Source: Glo-17 sp964637835
Lineage (GTDB): Bacteria; Krumholzibacteriota; Krumholzibacteriia; LZORAL124-64-63
Reading direction: 5' to 3'
Assembly (NCBI GenBank): GCA_964637835.1
Contig: CAZWYF010000018.1
Location: 4,656-68,655 of the forward strand
DNA: 64,000 nucleotides
Positions 25,307 through 33,517 of this stretch are shown here, in pieces. A program made the translations under genes and the position numbers. Below the pieces are notes generated by a model. It saw only the letters and a program-made list of their open reading frames with translations. It made no database searches and was not told where the DNA came from. Each line of letters opens with the position of its first letter. Within the stretch, counting starts at the first letter, position 1.

Positions 25307-26314
25307 ATGATCCGAGCCCATGCCGCCAGCGCCGCCGGCGCGCCCCTGCAGCCCTTCGAGTACGAGCCCGCCCCACTGGCCGCCGACCAGGTGGCGGTCG
25401 CGGTCACCAGTTGCGGCATCTGCCACTCCGACCTCTCCATGCTCGACGACGAGTGGGGCATGACGGCCTACCCGCTGGTGCCGGGCCACGAGGTGATCGG
25501 CAAGGTGACCGCCGTGGGCGACCGCGTCACCAACGTCAAGGTGGGCCAGACCGTGGGCGTGGGCTGGTTCTCCGGCAGCTGCCAGACCTGCACGCAGTGC
25601 CTCGGCGGCGACCACAACCTCTGCCACCAGCGCGAGCAGACCATCGTGGGCCGTCACGGGGGCTTCGCCGAGGCCGTGCACGCCCAGGCCAGCTGGACCT
25701 TCCCCTTGCCCGACGCCCTCGACCCGCTCAAGGCCGGCCCCCTGTTCTGCGGCGGCGCCACGGTGTTCACCCCCTTCGCGGAGTTCGGCGTCGCGCCCAC
25801 CGACCGCGTGGGCGTGATCGGCATCGGGGGCCTCGGCCACCTCGCCATCCAGTTCGCCCGGCACTGGGGCTGCGAGGTGACCGCGTTCACTTCCAGCGAG
25901 AGCAAGACCGCCGAGGCCCGTGAACTGGGCGCCCATCACGTCATCGACTCCCGCGACAGCGGTCAGCTCGAGCAGGCCGTGGGCAGCTTCGACCTGATCA
26001 TCTCCACGGTGAACGTGAGCCTGGACTGGATGGCCTACCTGAACGCCCTGGCCCCGAAGGGCCGCCTGCACCTGGTGGGCGCGGCGCTCGAGCCGGTGCC
26101 CGTCCCGGCCTTCGGGCTCATCGGCGGGCAGAAGACCGTCTCGGGCTCGCCCATGGCCTCCCCGCGCAACGTGATCGCCATGCTCGAGTTCTGCGCCCGG
26201 CACGGCATCGCCCCGGTGACCGAGGTCTTCCCCATGAGCAGGGTCAACGAGGCCATCGACCACCTGCGCGCCGGCAAGGCCCGCTACCGCGTCGTCCTGG
26301 AGAACGATTTCTAG
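25307..26314 (+). CDS. Zinc-dependent NAD(P) alcohol dehydrogenase (cinnamyl/YahK type)
   Basis: 335 aa medium-chain dehydrogenase. Catalytic zinc ligands C36 (TSCGICHSD) and H61-E62 (VPGHEVIG) are present, as are structural zinc cysteines C92, C95, C98 and C106 (SCQTCTQCLGGDHNLC). The cofactor fold GIGGLGHLAIQFARHWG lies at about 171-187. The subgroup resembles broad-specificity aldehyde reductases. ATG 25307 follows GAGGAGG. It is 45 bases after purK but functionally unrelated; a GC hairpin follows at 26349. Confidence 0.9.
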   Translation: MIRAHAASAAGAPLQPFEYEPAPLAADQVAVAVTSCGICHSDLSMLDDEWGMTAYPLVPGHEVIGKVTAVGDRVTNVKVGQTVGVGWFSGSCQTCTQCLGGDHNLCHQREQTIVGRHGGFAEAVHAQASWTFPLPDALDPLKAGPLFCGGATVFTPFAEFGVAPTDRVGVIGIGGLGHLAIQFARHWGCEVTAFTSSESKTAEARELGAHHVIDSRDSGQLEQAVGSFDLIISTVNVSLDWMAYLNALAPKGRLHLVGAALEPVPVPAFGLIGGQKTVSGSPMASPRNVIAMLEFCARHGIAPVTEVFPMSRVNEAIDHLRAGKARYRVVLENDF

Positions 26315-26348
26315 GCGCGAACGCGCGCCTCGTCCAGGCGCCGATCGA

Positions 26349-26379
26349 GCCGGGGCGCCGAGGGATCCGGCGCCCCGGC
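26349..26379 (+). terminator. GC-rich hairpin after the alcohol dehydrogenase
   Basis: A perfect 12-bp stem GCCGGGGCGCCG / CGGCGCCCCGGC with loop AGGGATC. There is no T-run, so it may act by itself or with Rho. Confidence 0.55.
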
Positions 26380-26430
26380 ATCATGAAAATATGCTATCAT
26401 CGCGGCGGACCCGAACCAGGAGGATCCGTC

Positions 26431-27333
26431 ATGATCTCTCGCCACCTGGTCCTCGGCCTGGCCCTGCTGACCGCACCGGCGGCCCTGGCAGGCACCCTCC
26501 CCCCCGACGGCGATGCCTGGAGCGAGTACGCCGACGCGGCCGCCGCCGCCGACGACGGCTGGTTCCGCGAGTGCGCCATCTCGCAGCAGCTGATCGTCGC
26601 GGACGATTGCCAGTGCGGCGACTGGAGCGTCGGTGCCTGCGCCCTGCGGGCCTACTGGTGCGACAGCTTCGGCCTCGAGCGGGCGGTGGACCTGACCCAG
26701 GCCACCCACCTGCACTTCTGGCACCGCGGCGACTGGCAGGGCTGGAACTTCCAGTGCCGCCTCGAGATGCAGCCCACGGCAGCGGAAGCTGCCGACGGGG
26801 TGGAGATCAAGCGCGCGGTCTGGGAGTTTCCCAGCCAGACCACCTGGACCGAGCTGAGCCTGGCCCTCGCCGACGCCACCTGGAGCTGGCGGGTCGACGG
26901 CATGTGGCAGCCCCACGGCGGCACCGGGACGCTCACCGAGATGGTGCGCGTCTCGTGGTCGTTCTGCACCTATTTCGGGGTACAGATCGGCGACCGCATG
27001 CTCATCGACCAGCTCCACCTCGTGACCACCGAGACGGCCGCACCGCCACCGCCGGGGCCGGCGCGCCTGGGCCCCCCACGCCCCAATCCCTTCAACCCGC
27101 TGGTGACCGTGGCGGTGGAGCTGGACGCGCCACGCGACCTGCGGCTGACGGTCCACGACCTCGCCGGCCGCCGCCTGCGCGTCCTTCACGACGGTCCCCT
27201 GGCGGCCGGGCGCACGCCGTGCCGCTGGGACGGGCGGGACGCCGCCGGGCGTGCCCAGCCGTCGGGCGTCTACCTGCTGCGACTGGAAGGTGACGGCATC
27301 CGGGCGGCGCGGAAGCTGACCCTCGCGCGCTGA
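26431..27333 (+). CDS. Secreted protein with FlgD-like C-terminal domain, N-terminal part unrecognised
   Basis: 300 aa. A signal peptide (about 1-20, ending ALA) precedes a ~180-residue domain with many Trp and paired Cys (DDCQCGDW, GACALRAYWC) that resembles a jelly-roll binding module (LTQATHLHFWHRGDWQGWNF). The FlgD-type Ig domain begins PRPNPFNPLVTVAVEL and ends RKLTLAR. AGGAGG lies 7 bases from ATG 26431. No enzyme residues were recognised; carbohydrate binding is an inference from the sandwich-like pattern. A hairpin at 27356-27383 follows. Confidence 0.7.
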   Translation: MISRHLVLGLALLTAPAALAGTLPPDGDAWSEYADAAAAADDGWFRECAISQQLIVADDCQCGDWSVGACALRAYWCDSFGLERAVDLTQATHLHFWHRGDWQGWNFQCRLEMQPTAAEAADGVEIKRAVWEFPSQTTWTELSLALADATWSWRVDGMWQPHGGTGTLTEMVRVSWSFCTYFGVQIGDRMLIDQLHLVTTETAAPPPPGPARLGPPRPNPFNPLVTVAVELDAPRDLRLTVHDLAGRRLRVLHDGPLAAGRTPCRWDGRDAAGRAQPSGVYLLRLEGDGIRAARKLTLAR

Positions 27334-27355
27334 GCGGCGCGGGGACGACCACGCC

Positions 27356-27383
27356 GGCCCCACCCGGCGATCCGGGCGGGGCC
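27356..27383 (+). terminator. Hairpin downstream of the FlgD-tailed protein
   Basis: GGCCCC-A-CCCGG / CCGGG-C-GGGGCC with loop CGAT: an 11-bp stem with one mismatch, followed by TCCC. Confidence 0.5.
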
Positions 27384-27456
27384 TCCCATCGCTGCGCCGC
27401 GCCGCGGGTACGGCGCTGGCCTGGTGCGGTGGGCCGCATAGACGACTGTATAGACA

Positions 27457-27513
27457 CCTGGTCCGACCAGGGGGCATCCACCGGGGGCGGGTGTCTCTCA
27501 AGTGACCACTTGA
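27457..27513 (+). promoter_or_regulatory. Two dyad operators upstream of the octaheme cytochrome gene
   Basis: CCTGGTC-C-GACCAGG (27457-27471) and TCAAGTG-AC-CACTTGA (27498-27513) are perfect inverted repeats with centres about 41 bases apart. A TTGACA (27510-27515) overlaps the second but has no good -10 at 17 bases. Confidence 0.5.
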
Positions 27514-27539
27514 CAGCGTCTTGCGTTTTTCGCCGGTCC

Positions 27540-27555
27540 TGGCATCACTCCTGCT
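27540..27555. promoter_or_regulatory. Possible sigma54-type -24/-12 element
   Basis: TGGCATCACTCCTGCT on the plus strand has GG and GC separated by the required 10 bases, 45 bases before the cytochrome ATG. Two mismatches to the TGGCAC-N5-TTGCW consensus. Confidence 0.3.
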
Positions 27556-27599
27556 TCACCGCCGACGTCCTGCCCCTGTCCGCCATCCAGGAGGAATCC

Positions 27600-29027
27600 A
27601 TGACCGTCCGCTTCACCCTGCTCCTGGCAGCCGTCTGCCTGCTCCTCGCCGCGGCCGCATTCGCCCGGATGGACCACTCCGGGTTCGAGGAACTCGCCGG
27701 CCCGTTCGAGCGTCCCGAGGACGTGACCCTCGCCTGCCTCGGCTGCCACGACGGTGAGGCCCAGGAGGTCCATGCCACCATGCACTGGACCTGGCGCCAG
27801 CCCGGTGACGAGACCGGCCTGATCGGCAAGGCCGCGCACACCGTGAACAACTTCTGCATCAACGTGAACAGCAACTGGCCCCGCTGCACCTCCTGCCACA
27901 TCGGATACGGGTGGAAGGACGCCAGCTTCGACTTCACCTCCGAGGAGGCCGTGGACTGCCTGATCTGCCACGAGCAGACCGGCACCTACGAGAAGTTCCC
28001 CAAGGGCGCCGGCTACCCCGCCAGCGAGCCCATCATGTTCGGCGGCAAGCTCTACGGCCCGCCGGACTGGGCCGCGGTGGCGCAGTCGGTGGCCGCCCCC
28101 TCGCTGAACAACTGCGGCGTCTGCCACTTCTTCGGTGGCGGCGGCGACGCGGTCAAGCACGGCGACCTGGACTCCTCCATGCTCACCGCGTCGCGCGAGC
28201 TGGACGTGCACATGAGCGAGGACGGCGCGGGGCTGACCTGCCAGGATTGCCACACCACGGTGGACCATCAGATGGCCGGGCGTCAGTACACGCTGCCCGC
28301 CGACCACAAGGCCGACATGTTCGCCGCCGCCGGCGTCGAGCCCCGGATGGCCTGCGACTCCTGCCACGGCGCCGAGCCTCACGGCAAGCGGATGCTCGAC
28401 GCCCACACCGAGAAGGTCTCCTGCCAGGCGTGCCACATCCCCGTCTACGCACGCGGCCAGAGCACCAAGGTGTGGTGGGACTGGTCCCAGGCCGGCCAGC
28501 GCGACCCCAGCGGCAAGCCCATCGTGATCACCGGCGCCGACGGCAAGCAGAGCTACAACGGCAAGAAGGGCGCCTTCCGCTGGGAGCGCGACCTGACCCC
28601 CGAGTTCTACTGGTACGACGGCACCATGAGCTACGTGGCCATCGAGGACGAGATCGACCCCCGGGCCGAGGTCTGGCTGCAGAAGCCCAACGGCAGCCGG
28701 GACGACCCCGGGTCCAGGCTCTACCCCTTCAAGATCCATCGCGGCAAGACGCCCTACGACGCCCGGTACAACAACATGGTGGTGCCCAGGCTGCTCGGGA
28801 AGGCCGGCACCGGCGCCTACTGGGGCGATTTCGAGTGGGATGCGGCCATCCGCCTGGGGATGGCCAGCGTGGAGGTCCCCTACAGCGGCGAGTACGGCTT
28901 CGTGGAGACCGCCTACGCCTATCCCGTGACCCACCAGGTGGCACCCAGCGAGACGACCACCGACTGCACCGTCTGCCACGTGAAGAAGGGCCGCAAGGAG
29001 CTCCGGCCGGGGCTGGGCGAGTTCTAG
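27600..29027 (+). CDS. Octaheme c-type cytochrome, tetrathionate-reductase (OTR) type
   Basis: 475 aa with a signal peptide (ends AAFA) and exactly eight CXXCH sites: CLGCH, CTSCH, CLICH, CGVCH, CQDCH, CDSCH, CQACH and CTVCH. Length and heme spacing fit the periplasmic octaheme tetrathionate reductase family, whose Shewanella member reduces tetrathionate, nitrite and hydroxylamine in vitro; the in vivo substrate is debated. ATG 27600 has AGGAGG 5 bases upstream. No quinol dehydrogenase, c-maturation or sulfur gene is adjacent, so electron partners must lie elsewhere. Upstream dyads suggest dedicated regulation. Paired hairpins follow the stop. Confidence 0.85.
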   Translation: MTVRFTLLLAAVCLLLAAAAFARMDHSGFEELAGPFERPEDVTLACLGCHDGEAQEVHATMHWTWRQPGDETGLIGKAAHTVNNFCINVNSNWPRCTSCHIGYGWKDASFDFTSEEAVDCLICHEQTGTYEKFPKGAGYPASEPIMFGGKLYGPPDWAAVAQSVAAPSLNNCGVCHFFGGGGDAVKHGDLDSSMLTASRELDVHMSEDGAGLTCQDCHTTVDHQMAGRQYTLPADHKADMFAAAGVEPRMACDSCHGAEPHGKRMLDAHTEKVSCQACHIPVYARGQSTKVWWDWSQAGQRDPSGKPIVITGADGKQSYNGKKGAFRWERDLTPEFYWYDGTMSYVAIEDEIDPRAEVWLQKPNGSRDDPGSRLYPFKIHRGKTPYDARYNNMVVPRLLGKAGTGAYWGDFEWDAAIRLGMASVEVPYSGEYGFVETAYAYPVTHQVAPSETTTDCTVCHVKKGRKELRPGLGEF

Positions 29028-29079
29028 GCCACCGGCGCATCGCTGGCGTGGCGCCCGGTTCCTGCGGGACCGGCGCCCT

Positions 29080-29109
29080 GGGGCCCGAGCATGCGGACAC
29101 TCGGGCCCC
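29080..29109. terminator. Bidirectional terminator between cytochrome and MscS genes
   Basis: GGGGCCCGAG / CTCGGGCCCC, a perfect 10-bp stem with a 10-base loop, between two convergent stops; an imperfect GGCGCC hairpin precedes it at about 29050-29076. Confidence 0.6.
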
Positions 29110-29130
29110 GCTCTCTATCCGGCGGCTGCG

Positions 29131-30036
29131 TCAGCCCCGCGCCTCGGCCGCCTTCTGCTGCAACGGGAAGGCCGGCGCGCGGCCGTCCTTGCCCTCGCCC
29201 GCGTAGACGGTCACGTGCGGGAACGGGATCTCGATGCCGCGGGCGTCGAACGCCTTCTTCATGCGGCGGTTGAACTCGCGTCCGATGCTCCACTGCTTGA
29301 TGGGCTTCGTCTTCAGGCGCGCCTTGATGATCACGGCGGAGTCGGCGAACTGGTCGACGCCGAGGATCTCGATGTCGTCGAGGATGTCGTCCTTGAACTG
29401 CGCGTCCTGGCGGATCTCGTCGGAGAGCTCGCGCAGGACCCCGACCACCTCGTCGGTGTCCTCGCGGTAGGCGACGCCCACGTCGAAGACGTACATGGAG
29501 AAGTCCTTGGTCATGTTGGTGACCACGTCGATCTGCCCGTTGCGCACGTAGTGGACGCTGCCGGCGAGGTCGCGGATCACGGTCATGCGCAGGGTCACGC
29601 GCTCGACGAAGCCGCCACGGCCGGCGATCTGCACCACGTCGCCCTTGCGGATCTGGTCCTCGAGCAGGATGTAGAAGCCGCTGATCACGTCCTGCACCAG
29701 GTTCTGGGCGCCGAAGCCCACGGCCAGGCCCAGCACGCCCGCGCCGGCCAGGATGGGTCCGATGTCGATGCCGAACTCGTCGAGCACCATCATCGCGGCA
29801 ATGATCATCACCACCACGCCCACGGCCTGGACCACGATGCCGCCGAGGGTATCGGTGCGCTTGGCCAGCTCGGCGTCGTCGCGGCCGCGGCCCATGGAGG
29901 AGAATCCGCGCAGCACCAGGCTCTTGATCACCCGCATGGCGATCAGCGCGATCACCACGATGAGCAGGACCTGCAGGCCGCTGGTCATCAGCCAGCGCCC
30001 CACGTTCTCGAGATAGGTCGCGAAATCGAAGGTCAT
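29131..30036 (-). CDS. Small-conductance mechanosensitive channel, MscS family
   Basis: 301 aa, three transmembrane segments and a cytosolic beta domain. The pore helix and following loop read GAGVLGLAVGFGAQNLVQDV then ISGFYILLEDQIRKGD, diagnostic of MscS. It opens under membrane tension to release solutes on hypo-osmotic shock. GGGAGGA precedes ATG 30036. The next gene on the strand (WbqC) ends 75 bases upstream. It fits with other osmotic functions in the window. Confidence 0.92.
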   Translation of the reverse strand: MTFDFATYLENVGRWLMTSGLQVLLIVVIALIAMRVIKSLVLRGFSSMGRGRDDAELAKRTDTLGGIVVQAVGVVVMIIAAMMVLDEFGIDIGPILAGAGVLGLAVGFGAQNLVQDVISGFYILLEDQIRKGDVVQIAGRGGFVERVTLRMTVIRDLAGSVHYVRNGQIDVVTNMTKDFSMYVFDVGVAYREDTDEVVGVLRELSDEIRQDAQFKDDILDDIEILGVDQFADSAVIIKARLKTKPIKQWSIGREFNRRMKKAFDARGIEIPFPHVTVYAGEGKDGRAPAFPLQQKAAEARG

Positions 30037-30111
30037 GGTCTTCCTCCCGTCGAGGGTCGAGGGTGGACATACCAGACACCTAAGGACGTCTCGCGAGATC
30101 CGCCGGGCCGC

Positions 30112-30801
30112 TCAGCGGCCAGCGGCCACGATGTCCCGGGTCCGCGGGCCGCAGCAGAACAGCAGATCGAGCAGCGAGAGGTTGTAGAGGAAGGGCCCCC
30201 AGAGCTGGGGATGGATCACCGGCCGGTAGGCGAGGCGCTCCAGGGCGACACCCTGACGCCGGAGCGCGTCGGCATCCAGATGCTGCTCCACGCCGGGCAG
30301 GATGGCGAGGCGGTCGCAGCCGAGGTGGCTGCAGAGGTTGATCATCAGCTCGGTGCCGCGGCCGCCGACGCCGAGGTCGGACTGCAGGATCAGCTCCGAC
30401 GGCGGCTCCAGCAGCGACCACCACCAGCGGATCAGATCCAGGTTGAGATCCACCAGCCGGCGCTGGCCACGGGCGTAGATCTCCGCGATGGCCGGGGCAT
30501 GGTCGGGGTACCAGGGCGCGTGGACGTAGTTCTGCCGGATGCCGCGCAGGTGCTTCGCGCGCCAGCCGCGCTCCTCGGCGATCTGCACCTGGTCGATGCG
30601 CTGCAGGCCGCGGCCGGTGCGCCGGACGGGCACGGTGAGCCACAGCTCGCCGTCCTCGTTCTTCAGGCGGTTGCTGGTCAGCCAGGTGCGGCCGCGCGGA
30701 AACTGGACCTGGTCCAGGAGCACCAGGCGGTCCGCGTGCAGGGCCTTGTGGAAGAAGCCCGGCCAGGGCAGGAAGATGGGCTGATGGGTGGCCAGGATCA
30801 C
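30112..30801 (-). CDS. WbqC-like family protein
   Basis: 229 aa from GTG 30801, which has GGGAGGTG 6 bases upstream; an in-frame ATG at 30834 has none. THQPIFLPWPGFFHKALHAD, VQFPRGRTWLTSNRL and WLTVPVRR match the WbqC family, found in polysaccharide and glycolipid clusters. The biochemical role is not firmly established. It may share a transcript with the mscS gene. The nearby secreted proteins do not explain it. Confidence 0.8.
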   Translation of the reverse strand: MILATHQPIFLPWPGFFHKALHADRLVLLDQVQFPRGRTWLTSNRLKNEDGELWLTVPVRRTGRGLQRIDQVQIAEERGWRAKHLRGIRQNYVHAPWYPDHAPAIAEIYARGQRRLVDLNLDLIRWWWSLLEPPSELILQSDLGVGGRGTELMINLCSHLGCDRLAILPGVEQHLDADALRRQGVALERLAYRPVIHPQLWGPFLYNLSLLDLLFCCGPRTRDIVAAGR

Positions 30802-31041
30802 GGGTTCACCTCCCGTCGGCGAACGCGGAGCCATCCGCTTCCGCAGACAATGTCATCGCGCACACCGGGGGTCGCACCTGGCGGTTCCTGATTCTCCGCC
30901 TTTACTGAATAGACCTTTTTGATCTCGTATCTGTCACGCCGCGATCCTGGACTCCGTAGGAGATGCCAGGAAACCGTTCGCCGCGACGGCCGTCGGCCGC
31001 CCATGCGGCATGCTTCTCGCCCTGCAGACCAGGAGAATCCG

Positions 31042-31770
31042 ATGAAGTCCCGCGCCATCGCCCTGCTCGCCACGATCGCCATCTCCCTGGCCGCCGTGCC
31101 CGCCGCCGCCCAGCAGTTCTCCTTCGCGGAGATGATCGGGACCTGGGAGGGAACGGTCTCCAGCGAGTACTTCGGCGGTTACACCGACCCCATCACGCTC
31201 ATGGTCCACGCCGATGGCACCTACGACGAGACCAGCGGCCACTTCAGCGTCAGCTACTACAGCCAGCGCTTCGTCTCTTACGAGACGGCCACCAACCGCG
31301 TGAAGTTCCGCTGGCTGTCCACGGTCTACGCCGGCCAGTACTTCTACACGAGCGTCTACTTCGAGGTGGTGGAGTACACGGGCGATCACCTGGTGCTGCA
31401 CTGGAATCGCGACGACCTCGACCAGCCCATGCCCGACACCCAGAGCCTGGTGCTGACCCGGGCCGGCGCCACGAGCGTCGGCGGGACGCCGGAGGCCGTC
31501 ACCGCCGCCACCGCCTACCCCAACCCGTTCAACCCCTCCACGCGCCTGGCCTTCGCCGTGCCGGCCGACGGGCCGGTCCGGATCGAGGTGCTCGACCTGC
31601 GTGGCCGCCGCGTCGCCACGCTGCACCAGGGCCGCCTGGCGGCAGGGCGCCACGAGGTGGAGTGGCGAGGACGCGATGAGGCAGGCCGCGCCGTCCCCGG
31701 CGGTGTCTACCTCGCCAGCATCCAGTCCGCCGCCGGCCTGCAGACGGTGAAGCTGACGCTGGCGAAGTGA
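31042..31770 (+). CDS. Secreted FlgD-tailed protein, N-terminal lipocalin-like domain
   Basis: 242 aa. The signal peptide ends AAAQ near residue 24. Residues ~28-140 form a beta-rich domain (MIGTWEGTVSSEYFGGYTDP ... DHLVLHWNRDD) with the GTWxG opening of lipocalin-like ligand binders. The FlgD-type domain starts YPNPFNPSTRLAFAV and ends VKLTLAK. AGGAG lies 6 bases before ATG 31042. An AT-rich stretch at 30896-30935 probably contains its promoter, but I cannot fix the boxes. The ligand is unknown. Confidence 0.7.
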   Translation: MKSRAIALLATIAISLAAVPAAAQQFSFAEMIGTWEGTVSSEYFGGYTDPITLMVHADGTYDETSGHFSVSYYSQRFVSYETATNRVKFRWLSTVYAGQYFYTSVYFEVVEYTGDHLVLHWNRDDLDQPMPDTQSLVLTRAGATSVGGTPEAVTAATAYPNPFNPSTRLAFAVPADGPVRIEVLDLRGRRVATLHQGRLAAGRHEVEWRGRDEAGRAVPGGVYLASIQSAAGLQTVKLTLAK

Positions 31771-31785
31771 GCCTCACGGGCTCAC
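31767..31785. terminator. Small hairpin overlapping two convergent stops
   Basis: GTGAGCC-tcacg-GGCTCAC, 7 bp, spans the stop of the FlgD-tailed gene and the stop of the ABC permease gene. Confidence 0.35.
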
Positions 31786-32612
31786 TCCTTCACTGCTCCC
31801 CGCGTCAGCCCCTGGACCATGCGCCGCTGGAAGACCAGCGTCAGCGCCACCACCGGCAGGGTGGTGACGGTGGCCGCGGCCATGATCTCGCCCCAGGGCA
31901 CCTGCCCGTGCAGGCCCTCGAACAGGGCGATGCCCACCGGCAGCGTGCGCGCGGCGTGGTCGGTGGTGAGCATGAGCGCGAAGAGGAACTCGTTGAAGGC
32001 GAAGATGAACGCCAGCAGCAGGGTGGAGAAGACGCCGGGTGCGGCCAGCGGCAGCACCACGTACCGCAGGGCCTGCAGGCGGGTGCAGCCGTCCACCAGC
32101 GCCGCCTGGTCCAGTTCCCGCGGGATGCGCGCGAAGTAGCTCACCAGCACCCACACGGCCAGCGGCAGGGTCCAGGCGGCATACGGGAAGACCAGCGCCT
32201 GGTGGGTGTTGATCCACCCCAGCTGCGCCATGGCCCGGAAGAGGAACCCCAGCAGGCTCACCGGCGGGAACATGGACAGCGCGAGCACGCCCACCAGCAC
32301 GGCCGCCTTGCCGGGCAGCGGCAGGCGCGTCAGGGCGTAGGCGGCGAGGGAGGCGACGGCCACCGCGAGCACCGCGCTCAGGGCCGCCACCACCAGGCTG
32401 TTGCGCACGTAGGCCAGGAAGTGCGCGGTGGGGTCGGTGAGGACCGTGCGGACGTGATCGAGGGTGAGCGCCAGCGGCACGTCGGCACGCAGGAATTCGG
32501 GCCGCGAGGCCAGCCCGGTGGTCACCATCACCGTCAGGGGCGCCAGGCAGAATCCCGCCGTGGCCAGGATGCCCAGGCCGAGCAGGAGCTGGCGCGTCCG
32601 CCGCTCGCTCAC
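31782..32612 (-). CDS. Sugar-type ABC transporter permease (MalG-like)
   Basis: 276 aa, six transmembrane segments. The EAA-type loop RELDQAALVDGCTRLQALRY and VLPLAAPG contacts the ATPase. It follows the MalG/CUT1 inner-membrane subunit pattern. The GTG start at 32612 overlaps the upstream permease stop by four bases. Third gene of a binding protein - permease - permease operon. No ATPase gene follows: the next gene downstream is convergent. A shared CUT1 ATPase elsewhere is likely. Confidence 0.88.
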   Translation of the reverse strand: MSERRTRQLLLGLGILATAGFCLAPLTVMVTTGLASRPEFLRADVPLALTLDHVRTVLTDPTAHFLAYVRNSLVVAALSAVLAVAVASLAAYALTRLPLPGKAAVLVGVLALSMFPPVSLLGFLFRAMAQLGWINTHQALVFPYAAWTLPLAVWVLVSYFARIPRELDQAALVDGCTRLQALRYVVLPLAAPGVFSTLLLAFIFAFNEFLFALMLTTDHAARTLPVGIALFEGLHGQVPWGEIMAAATVTTLPVVALTLVFQRRMVQGLTRGAVKE

Positions 32613-33517
32613 GACAGCTCCCTCCCGAAGCGCCCGAGCCGCACCACGACCAGGGCCAGGGCGAAGGTCGCCAGGAAGAGCACCGTGCTCGTGGCCGCGC
32701 CATAGCCCAGATCGCCGGCACTGTAGTGCTCGTAGGCCAGGAGAGAGAGCGAGGTGGTGGCGCCGCCGGGCCCGCCGCCGGTGAGCACGTAGATGACGTC
32801 GAAGATCCGCAGCGCCTCGATCATGCGGAACAGCGCGGCCACCACCAGCACCGGCCGCAGTAGCGGCAGCGTGATGGCCGTGAAGCGACGCCACCGCGAG
32901 GCGCCGTCCACGCGCGCCTGCTCGTGCAGCGTGGCGGGGATCTGGGCGAGGCCGGCGAGCAGGATGATGGCCACGAACGGCGTGGTCTTCCAGGCGTCGG
33001 CCACCAGCAACGCCAGGAACGACCCCGCCTCGCTGCCCAGCCAGTGCACCGGCGGCTCGGCGAGGCCGAGGCGCTGCACCAGCCAGCTGGCCGCGCCGTG
33101 CTCGCCGCTGGCCACGATGCGCTCGAAGACCCGCCCGGACACCGCCGCGGGGATGGTCCAGGGGATGAGCACCAGCGCCCGCAGCAGGCCGCGGCCGCGG
33201 AATCCCTGGTTCAGCACCAGGGCGATGCCCAGGCCCAGCACCAGCTCCAGGGGCACGGATGCCAGCATGAACAGCAGGGTGAAGCGCGCGGCCTGCCAGA
33301 AGGCGGGGTCGTCCAGGAGGCGGGCGTAGTTGCCCAGTCCCACGGCCGCCCGCGGCAGGAAGACCACGTCGCGGAAGGTGCTCTGGATCACGGTGCCGAC
33401 CACCGGGACCAGCACGAGCAGGCCGAGGAGCAGACCCAGGGGCAGGAGGTAGCCCGCGGCCCGCCGCCAGTGGGTCAGGGCCGGGCCGGCGAGGCTGGCG
33501 TGGCGTTCAGCGGCCAT
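32609..33517 (-). CDS. Sugar-type ABC transporter permease (MalF-like)
   Basis: 302 aa from ATG 33517, preceded by GGGAGG at 7 bases. The EAA-type loop is LHEQARVDGASRWRRFTAIT followed by LPLLRP. RIFDVIYVLTGGGPGGAT is a strong CUT1 permease mark. It pairs with the MalG-like protein to form the membrane channel. Its start lies inside the last codons of the binding-protein gene (11-base overlap). Confidence 0.9.
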   Translation of the reverse strand: MAAERHASLAGPALTHWRRAAGYLLPLGLLLGLLVLVPVVGTVIQSTFRDVVFLPRAAVGLGNYARLLDDPAFWQAARFTLLFMLASVPLELVLGLGIALVLNQGFRGRGLLRALVLIPWTIPAAVSGRVFERIVASGEHGAASWLVQRLGLAEPPVHWLGSEAGSFLALLVADAWKTTPFVAIILLAGLAQIPATLHEQARVDGASRWRRFTAITLPLLRPVLVVAALFRMIEALRIFDVIYVLTGGGPGGATTSLSLLAYEHYSAGDLGYGAATSTVLFLATFALALVVVRLGRFGRELS

